A stretch of DNA of 34,408 nt from an uncultured Acidobacteriota bacterium (GTDB taxonomy: Bacteria > Acidobacteriota > Blastocatellia > Pyrinomonadales > Pyrinomonadaceae), in contig CALMYB010000016.1 in the NCBI GenBank assembly GCA_937873515.1, positions 1 through 34,408 of the forward strand, given 5' to 3'. A model generated the notes under the pieces. That model was not told the DNA's origin and did not search any database. It was given only the letters and a program-made list of their open reading frames with translations. A program made the translations under genes and the position numbers. This document shows positions 1 to 8,264 of the stretch, in pieces; positions within the stretch are counted from its first letter, which is position 1; the number at the start of each line of letters is the position of its first letter.

Positions 1-60
1 CCGCAAGAACGGCCGATCGGTCCAAGAAGTCGCGAATCAGAAGCCTGTCTAAAATCTCAG

Positions 61-120
61 ATCTGAAATTCGAAATTCGGGGGGCAAAGCATTCCGATTG
101 ATCTGAAATTTGAAATTCGA
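61..120. repeat. Direct repeat of a 20-bp AT-rich phrase
   Basis: Bases 61-80 (ATCTGAAATTCGAAATTCGG) and 101-120 are the same 20-mer with two mismatches, separated by 20 bp. A shorter relative (CTGAAATCTGAATTTAG) follows at about 165-180. The copies lie outside any gene. Their function is unknown. Confidence 0.7.
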
Positions 121-262
121 GATAGGGATCCCAAACGTGAAGCCTGAGACCTGGCACTGCAAACTGAAATCTGAATTTAGCTTGTCAATGAACGAACGGC
201 CGCTTCGACCGTGTTGTCATCATATCGAAAAGACGCGCCCGCTTTGAAGCACAAACCGCACA

Positions 263-325
263 GAATGTATCAAACCGCACAAAATGCACGATTTGCACGA
301 AATGCACGATTTGCACAAAATGCAC
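263..325. repeat. 18-bp tandem repeat
   Basis: Units of 18 bp are seen at 281-298 (AAAATGCACGATTTGCAC) and 299-316 (first base G). A half unit follows at 317-325 and a degenerate unit precedes at 263-280. The unit length is a multiple of three, so it can be read as a six-residue Met/His-rich peptide repeat, but nothing else supports coding. Adjacent units touch, without spacers, so it is not a CRISPR. Confidence 0.75.
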
Positions 326-383
326 AGATCGGTCCTGCCGAGGCTGGCAGACGGAAGCCGCGAATGCGCTATCTTTCAGAAAG

Positions 384-1346
384 CTAAGGCACCAGCACGA
401 TCTTGCCGGCGGCTTTTGACGTCATTATCTCTTCTTGGGCCGCGGCCGCATCTGCAAGAGCGAATCTCCTTGCAACCACAGGTTTTAGAGCTCCGTCCGA
501 AAGGCCCCTGAATACGGCGTCGCGGATCTCTAGGCGGTCAGCTTCAGAGTAGTTAAAAAGCGACATTCCGAAGATGCTCGCATCCTTCCCCATTGTCAGC
601 CGAGGCGAGAATTCCAAGCTTCCGCGGCTTCCGACGATGACAATGCGGCCGAACATCGCGAGAGCCTTGAAATCGCGTTCGAGGTTGACGTTCGCGAGCA
701 TTTCGATGATGGCATCGACGCCTTTTCCGCCGGTGTGCTCGAGGATCGCGTCGAGATGTCCTTCCTCGGAATGATCAAATGCAGCGTCTGCACCGTTGTC
801 GAGAATAAGCTGCTTCCCTTCTGCCGAACTTGCAGTTCCGATGGCAGTTATCCCAGCATCTTTCGCCCATTGAATCGCAGCAAGCCCGACGCCGCCAGAA
901 GCTCCGTGGATCAAGACGGTTTCACCCGCTTTCGCCCTCGCCTTCTGAAACATTGCGCGGAAAGCTGTCGCATAAGGGGTCCATATGCCCGCACCTTGCT
1001 CAAAGGATACGTTATCGGGCAAGGCCGCAACATCTCTTTCGTCAGCAAGTGTGTATTCGGCATAAGTTCCTGTGAGCGAACCAGCGGTATAGACACGGTC
1101 ACCGGGTTTAAAGCCCCGAACATCGTTGCCGATGGCCTCGACCACACCCGCAGAATCCTTGCCCGGCGTGTATGGCAGCGGCGGCAATTTTGGATACACA
1201 CCCGATCGAAGATATGTGTCTACTGGATTTACGCCGACAGCACCGACCTTCACGAGCACTTGTGATGAGCCTGCAGAAGGCAGATCAACTTCCTCGACCT
1301 TCAAAACCTCGGGAGAACCGAACTCACGGATAACGATCGCTTTCAT
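384..1346 (-). CDS. NADPH:quinone oxidoreductase-like, zinc-free MDR enzyme
   Basis: This is a 320-residue medium-chain dehydrogenase/reductase of the quinone oxidoreductase branch, expected to be cytosolic and to reduce quinones or enones with NADPH. The N-terminal GroES-like domain carries the family pattern N-P-V-D-T at residues 40-44. The Rossmann nucleotide-binding loop GASGGVG is at 148-154. The cysteine-rich structural zinc loop of alcohol dehydrogenases is absent, as expected for this branch. The length is typical. The ATG at 1346 has no clear Shine-Dalgarno sequence, but a TAGACT hexamer ends six bases before it, so a nearly leaderless transcript is possible. It is divergent from the secreted protein at 1498. 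The substrate cannot be told from sequence. Confidence 0.9.
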   Translation of the reverse strand: MKAIVIREFGSPEVLKVEEVDLPSAGSSQVLVKVGAVGVNPVDTYLRSGVYPKLPPLPYTPGKDSAGVVEAIGNDVRGFKPGDRVYTAGSLTGTYAEYTLADERDVAALPDNVSFEQGAGIWTPYATAFRAMFQKARAKAGETVLIHGASGGVGLAAIQWAKDAGITAIGTASSAEGKQLILDNGADAAFDHSEEGHLDAILEHTGGKGVDAIIEMLANVNLERDFKALAMFGRIVIVGSRGSLEFSPRLTMGKDASIFGMSLFNYSEADRLEIRDAVFRGLSDGALKPVVARRFALADAAAAQEEIMTSKAAGKIVLVP

Positions 1347-1440
1347 AGGCCTAGTCTAACATCGGACGCAAAGCTCCGGTGCTGCAAAACGCTGATGTGT
1401 GATACACTCCTTGCCGTTCACCAAATTCCTAACCATCTTC

Positions 1441-1461
1441 AAGAACGGATGTTCCGTTCTT
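1441..1461 (+). promoter_or_regulatory. Stem-loop in the leader of the HAF-repeat gene
   Basis: A perfect 8-bp stem (AAGAACGG / CCGTTCTT, 1441-1448 and 1454-1461) with a 5-base loop lies 36 bases before the start codon. No U-tract follows, so it is unlikely to be a terminator. It may be an mRNA 5' structure or an operator. A strong ribosome-binding site (AAAGGAGG, 1484-1491) follows, seven bases before the ATG. Confidence 0.4.
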
Positions 1462-1497
1462 GGAACTAGCTTGTTTTCGCAATAAAGGAGGCTCAAG

Positions 1498-2835
1498 ATG
1501 CGTATTCGCCCGATTCTCTTCCTCGTTGTTTCTCTGTTTCTCCCCGTTTCGCTGATCGCTCAAGCCAAGACGACCACTGTGCCGCCGGCATACAATATCT
1601 TCGACATGGGTGTCGTACAATCCGGCGACTCTTCGGTACAGGCATTTCGAATATCGCCCGGCAATGTAGGCGTTGGGCGTTCGCTTCGAAGCGGCGGCTC
1701 GCAGGCCTTCACTTGGACGCTCAAAGGCGGGATCGCAGGCTTGCCGAATCTTTCGGGCTTCCCATACTGTGTTGCCAACAGCGCGAACGATACAGGTACG
1801 GTTGTCGGCGTTTGTGCGACTACGGTATTCGGTTCGGGGCGAGTGCCGGTGGTTTGGCGGAACGGTGTCGCGGCCCAGCTGCCGATGCCTTCGGGCGAGA
1901 CGCTTGGAGACGCAAATGGCGTGAACTCGTCCGGGACCGCTGCGGGCTCGGTCGATGGCGGTTCTCAACAAGTGGGCGTGTTTTACACCGGCAGCACGGC
2001 CACATACCTCTTGCAAACGACCTCTACCGGATGTTTCTTCCGCACGGCGTTCGATATCAACAATTCGTCGCTGATCGTCGGTTTTGGCATCGATCCGTCA
2101 AATGCGGCTCGCAATGTCGGTATCATCCACACCATCGGCAGCCCGACCACAGAGGAGGTGGGTGCGCTCCCGAATGCGAACGGAGCGATTGCCTTCGGTG
2201 TCAGCAACGCGGGGCACGTTACCGGTTCGAGTATGATGAATCAGGGCTCCGGCTTGCCGTTCATTTGGACTCAGGCAGGCGGAATGGTCGAGGTACCGCT
2301 CCCGACAGGTACAACACAAGGTTCGGGCCGCGCAGTTAATTCTGCGGGCTGGGTCGTCGGGACAGCTTCCTCCGCCTTTGCGATTCCCTTCCTTTACGAC
2401 GGGACGGCAACTTATCGTGTTGCGGACCTGATCCCGTCAGGAACGGGCTGGGACCTTTCGACAAATACTTCGTCGTCGGCAATGGGCATCAGCGAAGACA
2501 ATGTGATCGTCGGCACCGGCGTCGTTAGCGGAGCAGTTCACGCTTATGCAATGGTTCCGGTGCGGCCGATCAATGTCAGCGGAAGGGTAACGACGAACTC
2601 TGGTGCCGGCATTCGCAACGCGGTCGTAACGATCTCGGGCGGCGATCTGGCGGCTCCTGTCCGAGCAATTTCAAGCGGATTCGGCTACTTTCGCTTCGAC
2701 ACTTTTCAGGGTTTGAAGTCAGGGACGACCTATAACGTTACTGTGGACTCAAAGCGGTTCACGTTCACACCGCCAACACAACCGCTAACGGCCATCAAGG
2801 ATGTGGATGATCTGAATATCATCGCGGATCAATGA
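1498..2835 (+). CDS. Secreted HAF-repeat protein with C-terminal carboxypeptidase-regulatory-like domain
   Basis: This 445-residue protein begins with a clear Sec signal peptide (charged MRIRP, then about 15 hydrophobic residues, cleavage probably after LIAQA). Residues about 30-350 form repeats resembling the extracellular HAF family: short blocks with an aromatic-T/W strand, a G/N-rich turn such as 'VNSSGTAAGS' or 'VSNAGHVTGS', and a hydrophobic strand. The last 85 or so residues (from 'INVSGRVTTNSG') form a carboxypeptidase regulatory-like beta-sandwich, with a similar copy at the end of the protein at 32610. The ATG at 1498 is fixed by AAAGGAGG at 1484-1491. It is probably extracellular or surface-bound. 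Its function is unknown, and no PEP-CTERM or LPXTG signal is present. It ends at a terminator-like hairpin shared with glmS. Confidence 0.8.
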   Translation: MRIRPILFLVVSLFLPVSLIAQAKTTTVPPAYNIFDMGVVQSGDSSVQAFRISPGNVGVGRSLRSGGSQAFTWTLKGGIAGLPNLSGFPYCVANSANDTGTVVGVCATTVFGSGRVPVVWRNGVAAQLPMPSGETLGDANGVNSSGTAAGSVDGGSQQVGVFYTGSTATYLLQTTSTGCFFRTAFDINNSSLIVGFGIDPSNAARNVGIIHTIGSPTTEEVGALPNANGAIAFGVSNAGHVTGSSMMNQGSGLPFIWTQAGGMVEVPLPTGTTQGSGRAVNSAGWVVGTASSAFAIPFLYDGTATYRVADLIPSGTGWDLSTNTSSSAMGISEDNVIVGTGVVSGAVHAYAMVPVRPINVSGRVTTNSGAGIRNAVVTISGGDLAAPVRAISSGFGYFRFDTFQGLKSGTTYNVTVDSKRFTFTPPTQPLTAIKDVDDLNIIADQ

Positions 2836-2883
2836 GAACACGGGCGGGTTTGAACTGCCCTGTACGCCGACGCAGAATGAAGA

Positions 2884-2926
2884 AACTCCGTAGGAACGCC
2901 ATTTTAGAGGCCGTTCTTACGGAGTT
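2884..2926. terminator. Hairpin between convergent genes
   Basis: A 15-bp stem with one G-T wobble (2884-2898 with 2912-2926) and a 13-base loop lies between the plus-strand gene ending at 2835 and glmS ending at 2973. The U-tract is weak on both strands, but position and stability suggest a bidirectional terminator. Confidence 0.6.
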
Positions 2927-2972
2927 CTGCGTTTAGATCATTACGGCGAGAATGCGAAGCTGTTCGCGGCGA

Positions 2973-4835
2973 TCACTCCACCGTTACCGATTTCGCCAGG
3001 TTTCGAGGCTGATCGACATCGCAGCCGCGGCGAACGGCGATGTGGTACGAGAGCAGCTGCAGCGGCACGATCGAGATGATCGGCGAGAGCAGGTCGCTTG
3101 CTGCCGGCACCTCGATTATGTGGCTCGAAACCTTGCTCGACATCGTGTCGCCCTCGGTCAGGACAGAGATGATAACGCCGTCGCGGGCCTTCACCTCGAC
3201 AATGTTCGAGTGGGTCTTTTCGTAACGAAGTTCACTGCCCGCGTTACCTTCTTCGCGGGTGTTTATTACGACGACCGGAAGCTTCTCGTCGATCAAGGCG
3301 TTCGGTCCGTGCTTCATCTCGCCTGCAGGATAGCCTTCGGCGTGAATGTAGCTGATCTCTTTGAGTTTCAGAGCGCCTTCTAAGGCAACGGGAAAGTTTA
3401 TGCCGCGACCTAGATATAAAAAGTCCTGAACACGGAAGAAATCTTTTGAAAGCTCCTCGATCGAGTCGGCGTCGTTCAAGATCTGCTCGATCTTTAGGGG
3501 CAATTCTGCAAGATCCTGCGCAAGCTTCTTGGCTTCGTCTTCGCCCAATTTGCCGCGGATGCCGCCAAGATAAAGGGCGAATAGGTATAGCGCGACCATC
3601 TGCGATGTGAAAGCCTTTGTTGAAGCGACACCGATCTCAGGCCCGGCGTGCGTCAGGATCGTTCCGTCCGCCTCGCGTGTGATCATCGAGCCTTCGACAT
3701 TGCAGATGGCAAGCACTTTGCAGCCCGCCGCCTTTGCCTCGCGCATAGCGGCAATGGTGTCGGCGGTCTCGCCGGATTGCGAAATGACGATCAGCAGGTC
3801 GTTCGGCGAAAGCACGGGATCGCGATAGCGGAATTCCGACGCATAATCGACATCGACTGGAACACGCGCGAGCTTTTCGAGCATATATTTGCCCGCTAAA
3901 CCGGCATGCCACGACGTGCCGCACGCCGCGATCTTTATCGACGTGACGGTGCGGAATTCCTCTTCGGAAATTTCCATCGCGTCGAGATAGACCTTGCCCG
4001 TGTCGAGCGAAACGCGGCCCTGGACGGTGTCGCGTACGGCACGCGGCTGCTCGAAGATCTCCTTGAGCATAAAGTGCTTGAAACCGCCCTTTTCGGCCAT
4101 TATCGGGTCCCAAGTGATGCGTTGACGTTCGGGTTCAACGATATTGCCGTCAAAATCGGTAACACGGACGCTGTCTTTGGTAAGAACCGCGATCTCGCGG
4201 TCGCCAAGGAAGAAAACGTCGCGTGTGTGCGCAAGGATCGGCGGCACGTCGCTCGCAACGAAGAATTCCCCATCGCCAAGGCCGATCACCACCGGCGGGC
4301 CTTCGCGAACCGCAATGACCTGGTCGGGTTCGTTCTTCGAAATGATCGAAAGCGCAAAGATGCCGCGGAGTTCCTTTACTGCCTTACGCACGGCAAGTTC
4401 GAGCTTCAGGCCTTCGGTCTCGACATAGTGGCCGATCAGATGAGCAACGACCTCCGTGTCCGTCTCTGTGCGGAATTCATGGCCTTTGGCCTGCAGACGT
4501 TCCTTGAGCGGGAGATAATTCTCGATAATGCCGTTGTGCACGACAACGACGTTGCCGGTCTGATCGCGGTGTGGATGCGCGTTCTCTTCCGTAGGGCGTC
4601 CGTGCGTCGCCCAGCGCGTGTGTCCGATGCCGTAAGTGCCGTCGAGAGGATCGAGACGGATCGCTTCCTCGAGATTGCGAAGTTTGCCTTCGGCACGTCG
4701 CAAAGAAAGATTGCAGTTCTCATCGACGACGGCGATGCCCGCCGAATCGTAACCGCGATATTCGAGTTTCCTAAGGCCGTCGATGATGAGCGGCACAACC
4801 TGCTTATTTCCAACGTATCCTACAATTCCACACAT
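2973..4835 (-). CDS. glmS: Glutamine--fructose-6-phosphate aminotransferase (isomerizing) GlmS
   Basis: GlmS converts fructose-6-phosphate and glutamine to glucosamine-6-phosphate, the first step towards UDP-GlcNAc for peptidoglycan and polysaccharide. The 620 residues match the usual length of about 600-620. The protein starts MCGIVGYVG, so after Met removal Cys is the N-terminal nucleophile of the glutaminase domain (residues 1 to about 230). Two SIS sugar-isomerase domains follow, the first holding 'CGTSWHAG' and 'SQSGETADT', and the protein ends with the conserved LAKSVTVE tail. The ATG at 4835 lies five bases after the stop of the VWA gene, so it is the last gene of the glmR-glmU-VWA-glmS operon. 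No leader room exists for a glmS ribozyme, so control is likely through the upstream promoter or at the protein level. Confidence 0.97.
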   Translation of the reverse strand: MCGIVGYVGNKQVVPLIIDGLRKLEYRGYDSAGIAVVDENCNLSLRRAEGKLRNLEEAIRLDPLDGTYGIGHTRWATHGRPTEENAHPHRDQTGNVVVVHNGIIENYLPLKERLQAKGHEFRTETDTEVVAHLIGHYVETEGLKLELAVRKAVKELRGIFALSIISKNEPDQVIAVREGPPVVIGLGDGEFFVASDVPPILAHTRDVFFLGDREIAVLTKDSVRVTDFDGNIVEPERQRITWDPIMAEKGGFKHFMLKEIFEQPRAVRDTVQGRVSLDTGKVYLDAMEISEEEFRTVTSIKIAACGTSWHAGLAGKYMLEKLARVPVDVDYASEFRYRDPVLSPNDLLIVISQSGETADTIAAMREAKAAGCKVLAICNVEGSMITREADGTILTHAGPEIGVASTKAFTSQMVALYLFALYLGGIRGKLGEDEAKKLAQDLAELPLKIEQILNDADSIEELSKDFFRVQDFLYLGRGINFPVALEGALKLKEISYIHAEGYPAGEMKHGPNALIDEKLPVVVINTREEGNAGSELRYEKTHSNIVEVKARDGVIISVLTEGDTMSSKVSSHIIEVPAASDLLSPIISIVPLQLLSYHIAVRRGCDVDQPRNLAKSVTVE

Positions 4836-4840
4836 ATTAG

Positions 4841-5512
4841 TTATTTCAATACCCTTTGGTTGGAGTTGAACATCAACCTAACGATCTCGGAAGCAGCCTG
4901 ATCTTTGGTCGGAAAAACAACGCCACCGCCTGTTTCCTTCGCGATATTGATGAGCAGCTCCTTAGCTTTATCTTGCGGGCTCTCTGCCACCGCCGTGGCT
5001 GCCGGATCGAGTTCACCGACCAGTCCAATCGCGAACACGCGCGTCTTAGTGGATTTCAAGGATGTCACGAGGTCTTCCAGTTTCTCGACACTCGTGCGAT
5101 CTTCGCCGTCAGTGATAAGCACCAAGTTTCGCTCCGAGTACTCACCGCACCTTTCGGTGATAGTGTTGAGCACGTCTGCGGAGCCTTGCACAGCGTCGAT
5201 CAACGTAGTTTGGCCGCCGAGGAGGTAAAGTTCGTCAATTGTTTTGTTCAGCAAGATCCGGTCTGTGGTGCAATGCAACGCAGCCTGCACCACGGCATTC
5301 TTTGACGGTCCGCCTTCTTTCCTAAACCTGAAGATCGATATCGACGTACCTTCGTTTAGTTGCTTCACAACCTCGCGTGCCAGTTCGAGTTCCCTGTCAA
5401 ACTGCGTTCGCATCGACCCCGTGTTGTCCACTAAAATTCCGTACGCCGGTCTCTGAGCCAACAACGGAATGGCGGTCAGGATAACGAGACATATCACTAA
5501 AAGGCCCTTCAT
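4841..5512 (-). CDS. Secreted von Willebrand factor A domain protein
   Basis: This 223-residue protein has a signal peptide ([20 protein letters not shown]) followed directly by a single VWA domain. The metal-ion adhesion site is recognisable: D-N-T-G-S just after the signal, a Thr in '[10 protein letters not shown]', and Asp in 'LITDGED'. The reading frame extends 34 codons further upstream, but that extension overlaps glmU and lacks a signal peptide, so the ATG at 5512, seven bases after the glmU stop, is preferred. It sits between glmU and glmS in a tight operon. Export suggests a periplasmic or envelope role, perhaps binding a protein partner, but no such partner is known. A similar single-VWA architecture with signal peptide is frequent in Acidobacteriota (general knowledge, not checked here). 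Confidence 0.85.
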   Translation of the reverse strand: MKGLLVICLVILTAIPLLAQRPAYGILVDNTGSMRTQFDRELELAREVVKQLNEGTSISIFRFRKEGGPSKNAVVQAALHCTTDRILLNKTIDELYLLGGQTTLIDAVQGSADVLNTITERCGEYSERNLVLITDGEDRTSVEKLEDLVTSLKSTKTRVFAIGLVGELDPAATAVAESPQDKAKELLINIAKETGGGVVFPTKDQAASEIVRLMFNSNQRVLK

Positions 5513-5519
5513 TTGATAT

Positions 5520-6890
5520 TCATTCACAGGCTTGCGCAGTTTTCTTCGACTTCGCAGGGACACCGACCACCAATTCTCCGGCCGGAATGTCTTTTGTGAC
5601 CACGCTACCGGCACCGGTCGCGGCGCCGTCGCCGACCTTTACGGGAGCGACGAGCATTGTGTCGGAGCCGATCTTTACGTTGTCGCCGATGGTGGTCGGA
5701 TTCTTGTTCTTGCCGTCGTAGTTGCAAGTGATGGTGCCGGCGCCGATATTCGTCTTTTCGCCGATGGTCGCATCGCCGAGATACGTAAGGTGATTCGCTT
5801 TGGAGCCGCGCCCGAGGCGAGTCTTCTTGAGTTCGACGAAGTTCCCGACCCGAGCGTTCTCGCCCATCTCGGCGTTCCCCCGAAGGTGTGCCATCGGCCC
5901 GACAACGCAGCCGTCGCCTACAACGGAATCCACGATCAGGCAATTATCGCGTATCTCGACGCCGTTTCCGATCGTCGATGCCGCGATGCGCGTGCCGGGT
6001 CGAATGGTAGAGTTTTCGCCGATCGTCGTGCGGCCCTCGATCGAAACATTCTGATAGATAACTGAGTCGCGTCCTATCACTGCCCGCGAACTGATGTAAA
6101 CACTTGTAGGATCAATGAACGTTACGCCCGAATCGAGCATCAGCCGCTCGATGGTTCGCTCGCGAAGGCGCCGTTCCATTTCGGCGAGTTGACGCCGATC
6201 ATTGACGCCTTCGATCTCGAGCGGATCGTCATGCAAGTAAAGTGCGACCGTCTCGCCCTCGTGCTTGAGGATGCCGGGAACGTCGGTCAGATAATATTCA
6301 CCCTGGGCGTTATCATTGCCGATCTTTTCAAGGGCCGCAAAGAGTTTTCGCGTGTCGAAACAGTAGATTCCGGAGTTGATCTCGTTGGCTGCAAGCTCCT
6401 CCGGCGAGGCATCTTTTTGCTCTACGATCCGCTCAAAGCTACCCGATCGCGACCGGATAACACGGCCGTACCCGGTTGGATCAGGAAGAGTTACAGTCAG
6501 GATCGCAGCTGCTGCGGGCGTTTCAAGCAGGCCTTCCAACGTCTTCTCGGCGATCAGCGGCACATCTCCCGAAAGCACTAATAGCCGCGAATCTCGCCCG
6601 ACCAACGCTTTACGAGCAGAAGCGACCGCGTCGCCCGTTCCAAGCATCTTTTCCTGTCGGACGAACTTGATCCGAGGATCGCTGAATTCCGCGTTGACAG
6701 CATCGGTTACTTCCTCGGCCTGGTGACCGATCACGATGAAGATGCTTGCGGGATCGAGTTTTGCCGCCGTCTCACAAACGTGGGCGATCAGCGGCCTGCC
6801 GTCGAGGTGGTGCAGCACTTTCGCCTTCCCGGAACGCATACGCGTTCCAAGGCCGGCCGCGAGAATAAGTATATCGAGTTCTGAATTCAC
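5520..6890 (-). CDS. glmU: Bifunctional GlcN-1-P acetyltransferase / GlcNAc-1-P uridyltransferase GlmU
   Basis: GlmU acetylates glucosamine-1-phosphate and then transfers UMP to give UDP-GlcNAc. The 456 residues are the normal full length. The N-terminal pyrophosphorylase domain has the signature LAAGLGTRM at 10-18 followed by K-A-K. The C-terminal half is a left-handed beta-helix of hexapeptide repeats, including the acetyltransferase segment 'KANHLTYLGD' and 'GAGTITCNYDG'. The start codon is GTG at 6890, four bases after the glmR stop codon, and no strong ribosome-binding site is seen, so translation is probably coupled to glmR. It lies upstream of the VWA gene and glmS, so two of the three dedicated UDP-GlcNAc enzymes are co-transcribed; glmM is not in the window. 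Confidence 0.97.
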   Translation of the reverse strand: MNSELDILILAAGLGTRMRSGKAKVLHHLDGRPLIAHVCETAAKLDPASIFIVIGHQAEEVTDAVNAEFSDPRIKFVRQEKMLGTGDAVASARKALVGRDSRLLVLSGDVPLIAEKTLEGLLETPAAAAILTVTLPDPTGYGRVIRSRSGSFERIVEQKDASPEELAANEINSGIYCFDTRKLFAALEKIGNDNAQGEYYLTDVPGILKHEGETVALYLHDDPLEIEGVNDRRQLAEMERRLRERTIERLMLDSGVTFIDPTSVYISSRAVIGRDSVIYQNVSIEGRTTIGENSTIRPGTRIAASTIGNGVEIRDNCLIVDSVVGDGCVVGPMAHLRGNAEMGENARVGNFVELKKTRLGRGSKANHLTYLGDATIGEKTNIGAGTITCNYDGKNKNPTTIGDNVKIGSDTMLVAPVKVGDGAATGAGSVVTKDIPAGELVVGVPAKSKKTAQACE

Positions 6891-6894
6891 TGAT

Positions 6895-7932
6895 CTAGAC
6901 GCCTACAGCAACAGAGTTTGCGGTTTGAACGGCGCAAAGGAGCACAACGTCCGCAAGCCGCGAAGGATCATGCCTTACCATATCTCCTTCGTCGAGAAGA
7001 TTACCACAAACGACCTCGGCATTTGAGATGACTCCCGGCGAGATGGAACCATGTACGCCGATCTGTTCCGCGCCAAGATTCGCATATTTGTCGGCTTGCT
7101 CGGGCGAGATCGGCTGATCGTTCACAACAACAAAATCCATCTCGATTCCGCGTGCATATTTTTGGAACGTCTCAAGATGGCCTCGTGCCGAAATCCCATC
7201 AGTTTCGCCCGGCTGTGTCATCAAATTGCAGATAAAGATCTTCGTTGCGTTTGATGCAGCAATTGCCTTTGCGACGCCGGGAACGAGAATTGGCGGGATC
7301 AAACTCGTAAAGAGCGATCCGGGGCCGATCGTGATCACGTCCGCATTCTTTATGGCTTCGAGAGCTTCAGGCAGAGGTTTGCAGTCCGCCGGCTCAAGAA
7401 AGATGCGATCTATTGCAGGCCCGACAAGCGAGATCTTCGTCTCACCGCGTACCGTCTTGCCATTGGTCAACTTGGCCGCAAGACGAACATCCGCCGCGGT
7501 GGCAGGGTAAATATGGCCTTTGCTTGCAAGCACTTCCGAAGAAAGCTTTACGGCTTCTGCGAAGTCGCCGGTGATCTCGGAGAGTGCCGCCAGAAAGAGA
7601 TTGCCGAAATTGTGTCCGCTAAGGTCCCCATCTCCCGAAAATCTATGCTGAAAGAGCCGCGAGAGCATCTGCGAATCCTCGCTCAGGGCAACCATGCAAT
7701 TTCGGATGTCGCCCGGCGGCGGCATATTCAGCTCGTCGCGCAAACGTCCGGAACTTCCTCCGTCGTCGGTTACGGCAACGATCGCCGAAAGGCTCTCGAT
7801 CCATACCGGCTCATGTCTCTTAGCACCTACATAGCGCTTTAGGCCCGACAGAAGCGTAGAAAGCCCATTGCCGCCTCCTATCGCGACGACGTTCAGGCCT
7901 TCGCTTGCATCCGCAAAAATGTGGTGTTTCAT
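6895..7932 (-). CDS. glmR: YvcK/GlmR-family (CofD-like) UDP-GlcNAc-responsive regulator
   Basis: This 345-residue protein belongs to the YvcK family, also called gluconeogenesis factor, of the CofD fold. Visible motifs are GGGNG at 19-23, TDDGGSSGRLR at 55-65, PPPGDIRNC at 71-79, HNFGNL near 107-112 and GPGSLFTS in the C-terminal half. In Bacillus subtilis the family member (GlmR) binds UDP-GlcNAc and stimulates GlmS; in this window the gene is in one operon with glmU and glmS, which fits the same role. The frame is open for 62 more codons upstream, but that part has low-complexity, non-homologous sequence and contains the promoter at 8068-8097, so the ATG at 7932 is chosen. The ribosome-binding site is weak. 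It is cytosolic. Confidence 0.92.
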   Translation of the reverse strand: MKHHIFADASEGLNVVAIGGGNGLSTLLSGLKRYVGAKRHEPVWIESLSAIVAVTDDGGSSGRLRDELNMPPPGDIRNCMVALSEDSQMLSRLFQHRFSGDGDLSGHNFGNLFLAALSEITGDFAEAVKLSSEVLASKGHIYPATAADVRLAAKLTNGKTVRGETKISLVGPAIDRIFLEPADCKPLPEALEAIKNADVITIGPGSLFTSLIPPILVPGVAKAIAASNATKIFICNLMTQPGETDGISARGHLETFQKYARGIEMDFVVVNDQPISPEQADKYANLGAEQIGVHGSISPGVISNAEVVCGNLLDEGDMVRHDPSRLADVVLLCAVQTANSVAVGV

Positions 7933-8067
7933 AAGAAAAGTGCCGCATCCTGCATGCAAAAATATGCAGTGAGAATGGTGAGGAACCTTACGGTATCCGA
8001 GCCGGTCAAAAAATCGTCGTCTAGAAAGAAGCGCGAATGGCCAAAAAACTCCATTTTCGGCAAAAAA

Positions 8068-8097
8068 AGTATAACATCCAGTGGTTGGAGGTATCAA
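8068..8097 (-). promoter_or_regulatory. Sigma70-type promoter of the glmR-glmU-VWA-glmS operon
   Basis: On the minus strand TTGATA (8092-8097) and TATACT (8068-8073) are separated by 18 bases. Transcription would start near 8061 and give a leader of about 130 bases before the glmR ATG at 7932. The leader contains a T-run and a small TGCA...TGCA hairpin near 7952-7968, but no known riboswitch was recognised. Confidence 0.65.
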
Positions 8098-8264
8098 TAA
8101 ATCTTTTGATAACCCCATTTTACTGCTAAATCGGCACGCGAGTAAAAATTTCCTTGTCGGATGCCGTTGCCGTGTGTTAATTTTGATATGCGGCTATTCA
8201 CGCTGCACGTGCCCTTCCGGCTCTAAACTTAGTACAAAACTGCTTTTCATCGCCTCTACTTCCG
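8098..8264. other. Intergenic region upstream of mglB
   Basis: This is the mglB side of the divergent glmR-mglB gap. A weak promoter candidate is TTGTCG (8154-8159) and TTAATT (8177-8182) with a 17-base spacer. The start codon of mglB at 8265 has no recognisable Shine-Dalgarno sequence. Nothing else was recognised. Confidence 0.35.

Larger units (their letters stand above)
1..383. other. Intergenic region with repeats, no supported gene
   Basis: No convincing complete gene is visible. Reading from base 2 on the plus strand gives 16 codons ending in a TAA at 50-52, which could be the tail of a gene lying upstream of the window, but it is too short to identify. The rest holds two copies of an AT-rich phrase (61-80 and 101-120), a related fragment near 166-178, and an 18-bp tandem repeat at 263-325. 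No clear terminator was found for the minus-strand gene that ends at 384. Confidence 0.5.

Noticed and set aside
263..325. CRISPR array
   Set aside because: Units are 18 bp, contiguous and without spacers, and no cas gene is present.
284..511. Possible 75-residue gene starting in the tandem repeat
   Set aside because: The repeat makes the first 14 codons and the rest is antisense to the oxidoreductase gene; no ribosome-binding site.
735..1265. Plus-strand open frame of 176 codons
   Set aside because: It lies entirely antisense to the oxidoreductase gene, whose motifs are intact.
4836..4860. glmS ribozyme
   Set aside because: Only five bases separate glmS from the upstream gene, and no ribozyme core is visible.
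3906..4901. Long plus-strand open frame of 331 codons
   Set aside because: It is antisense to glmS, with composition of a shadow frame and no domain or ribosome-binding site.
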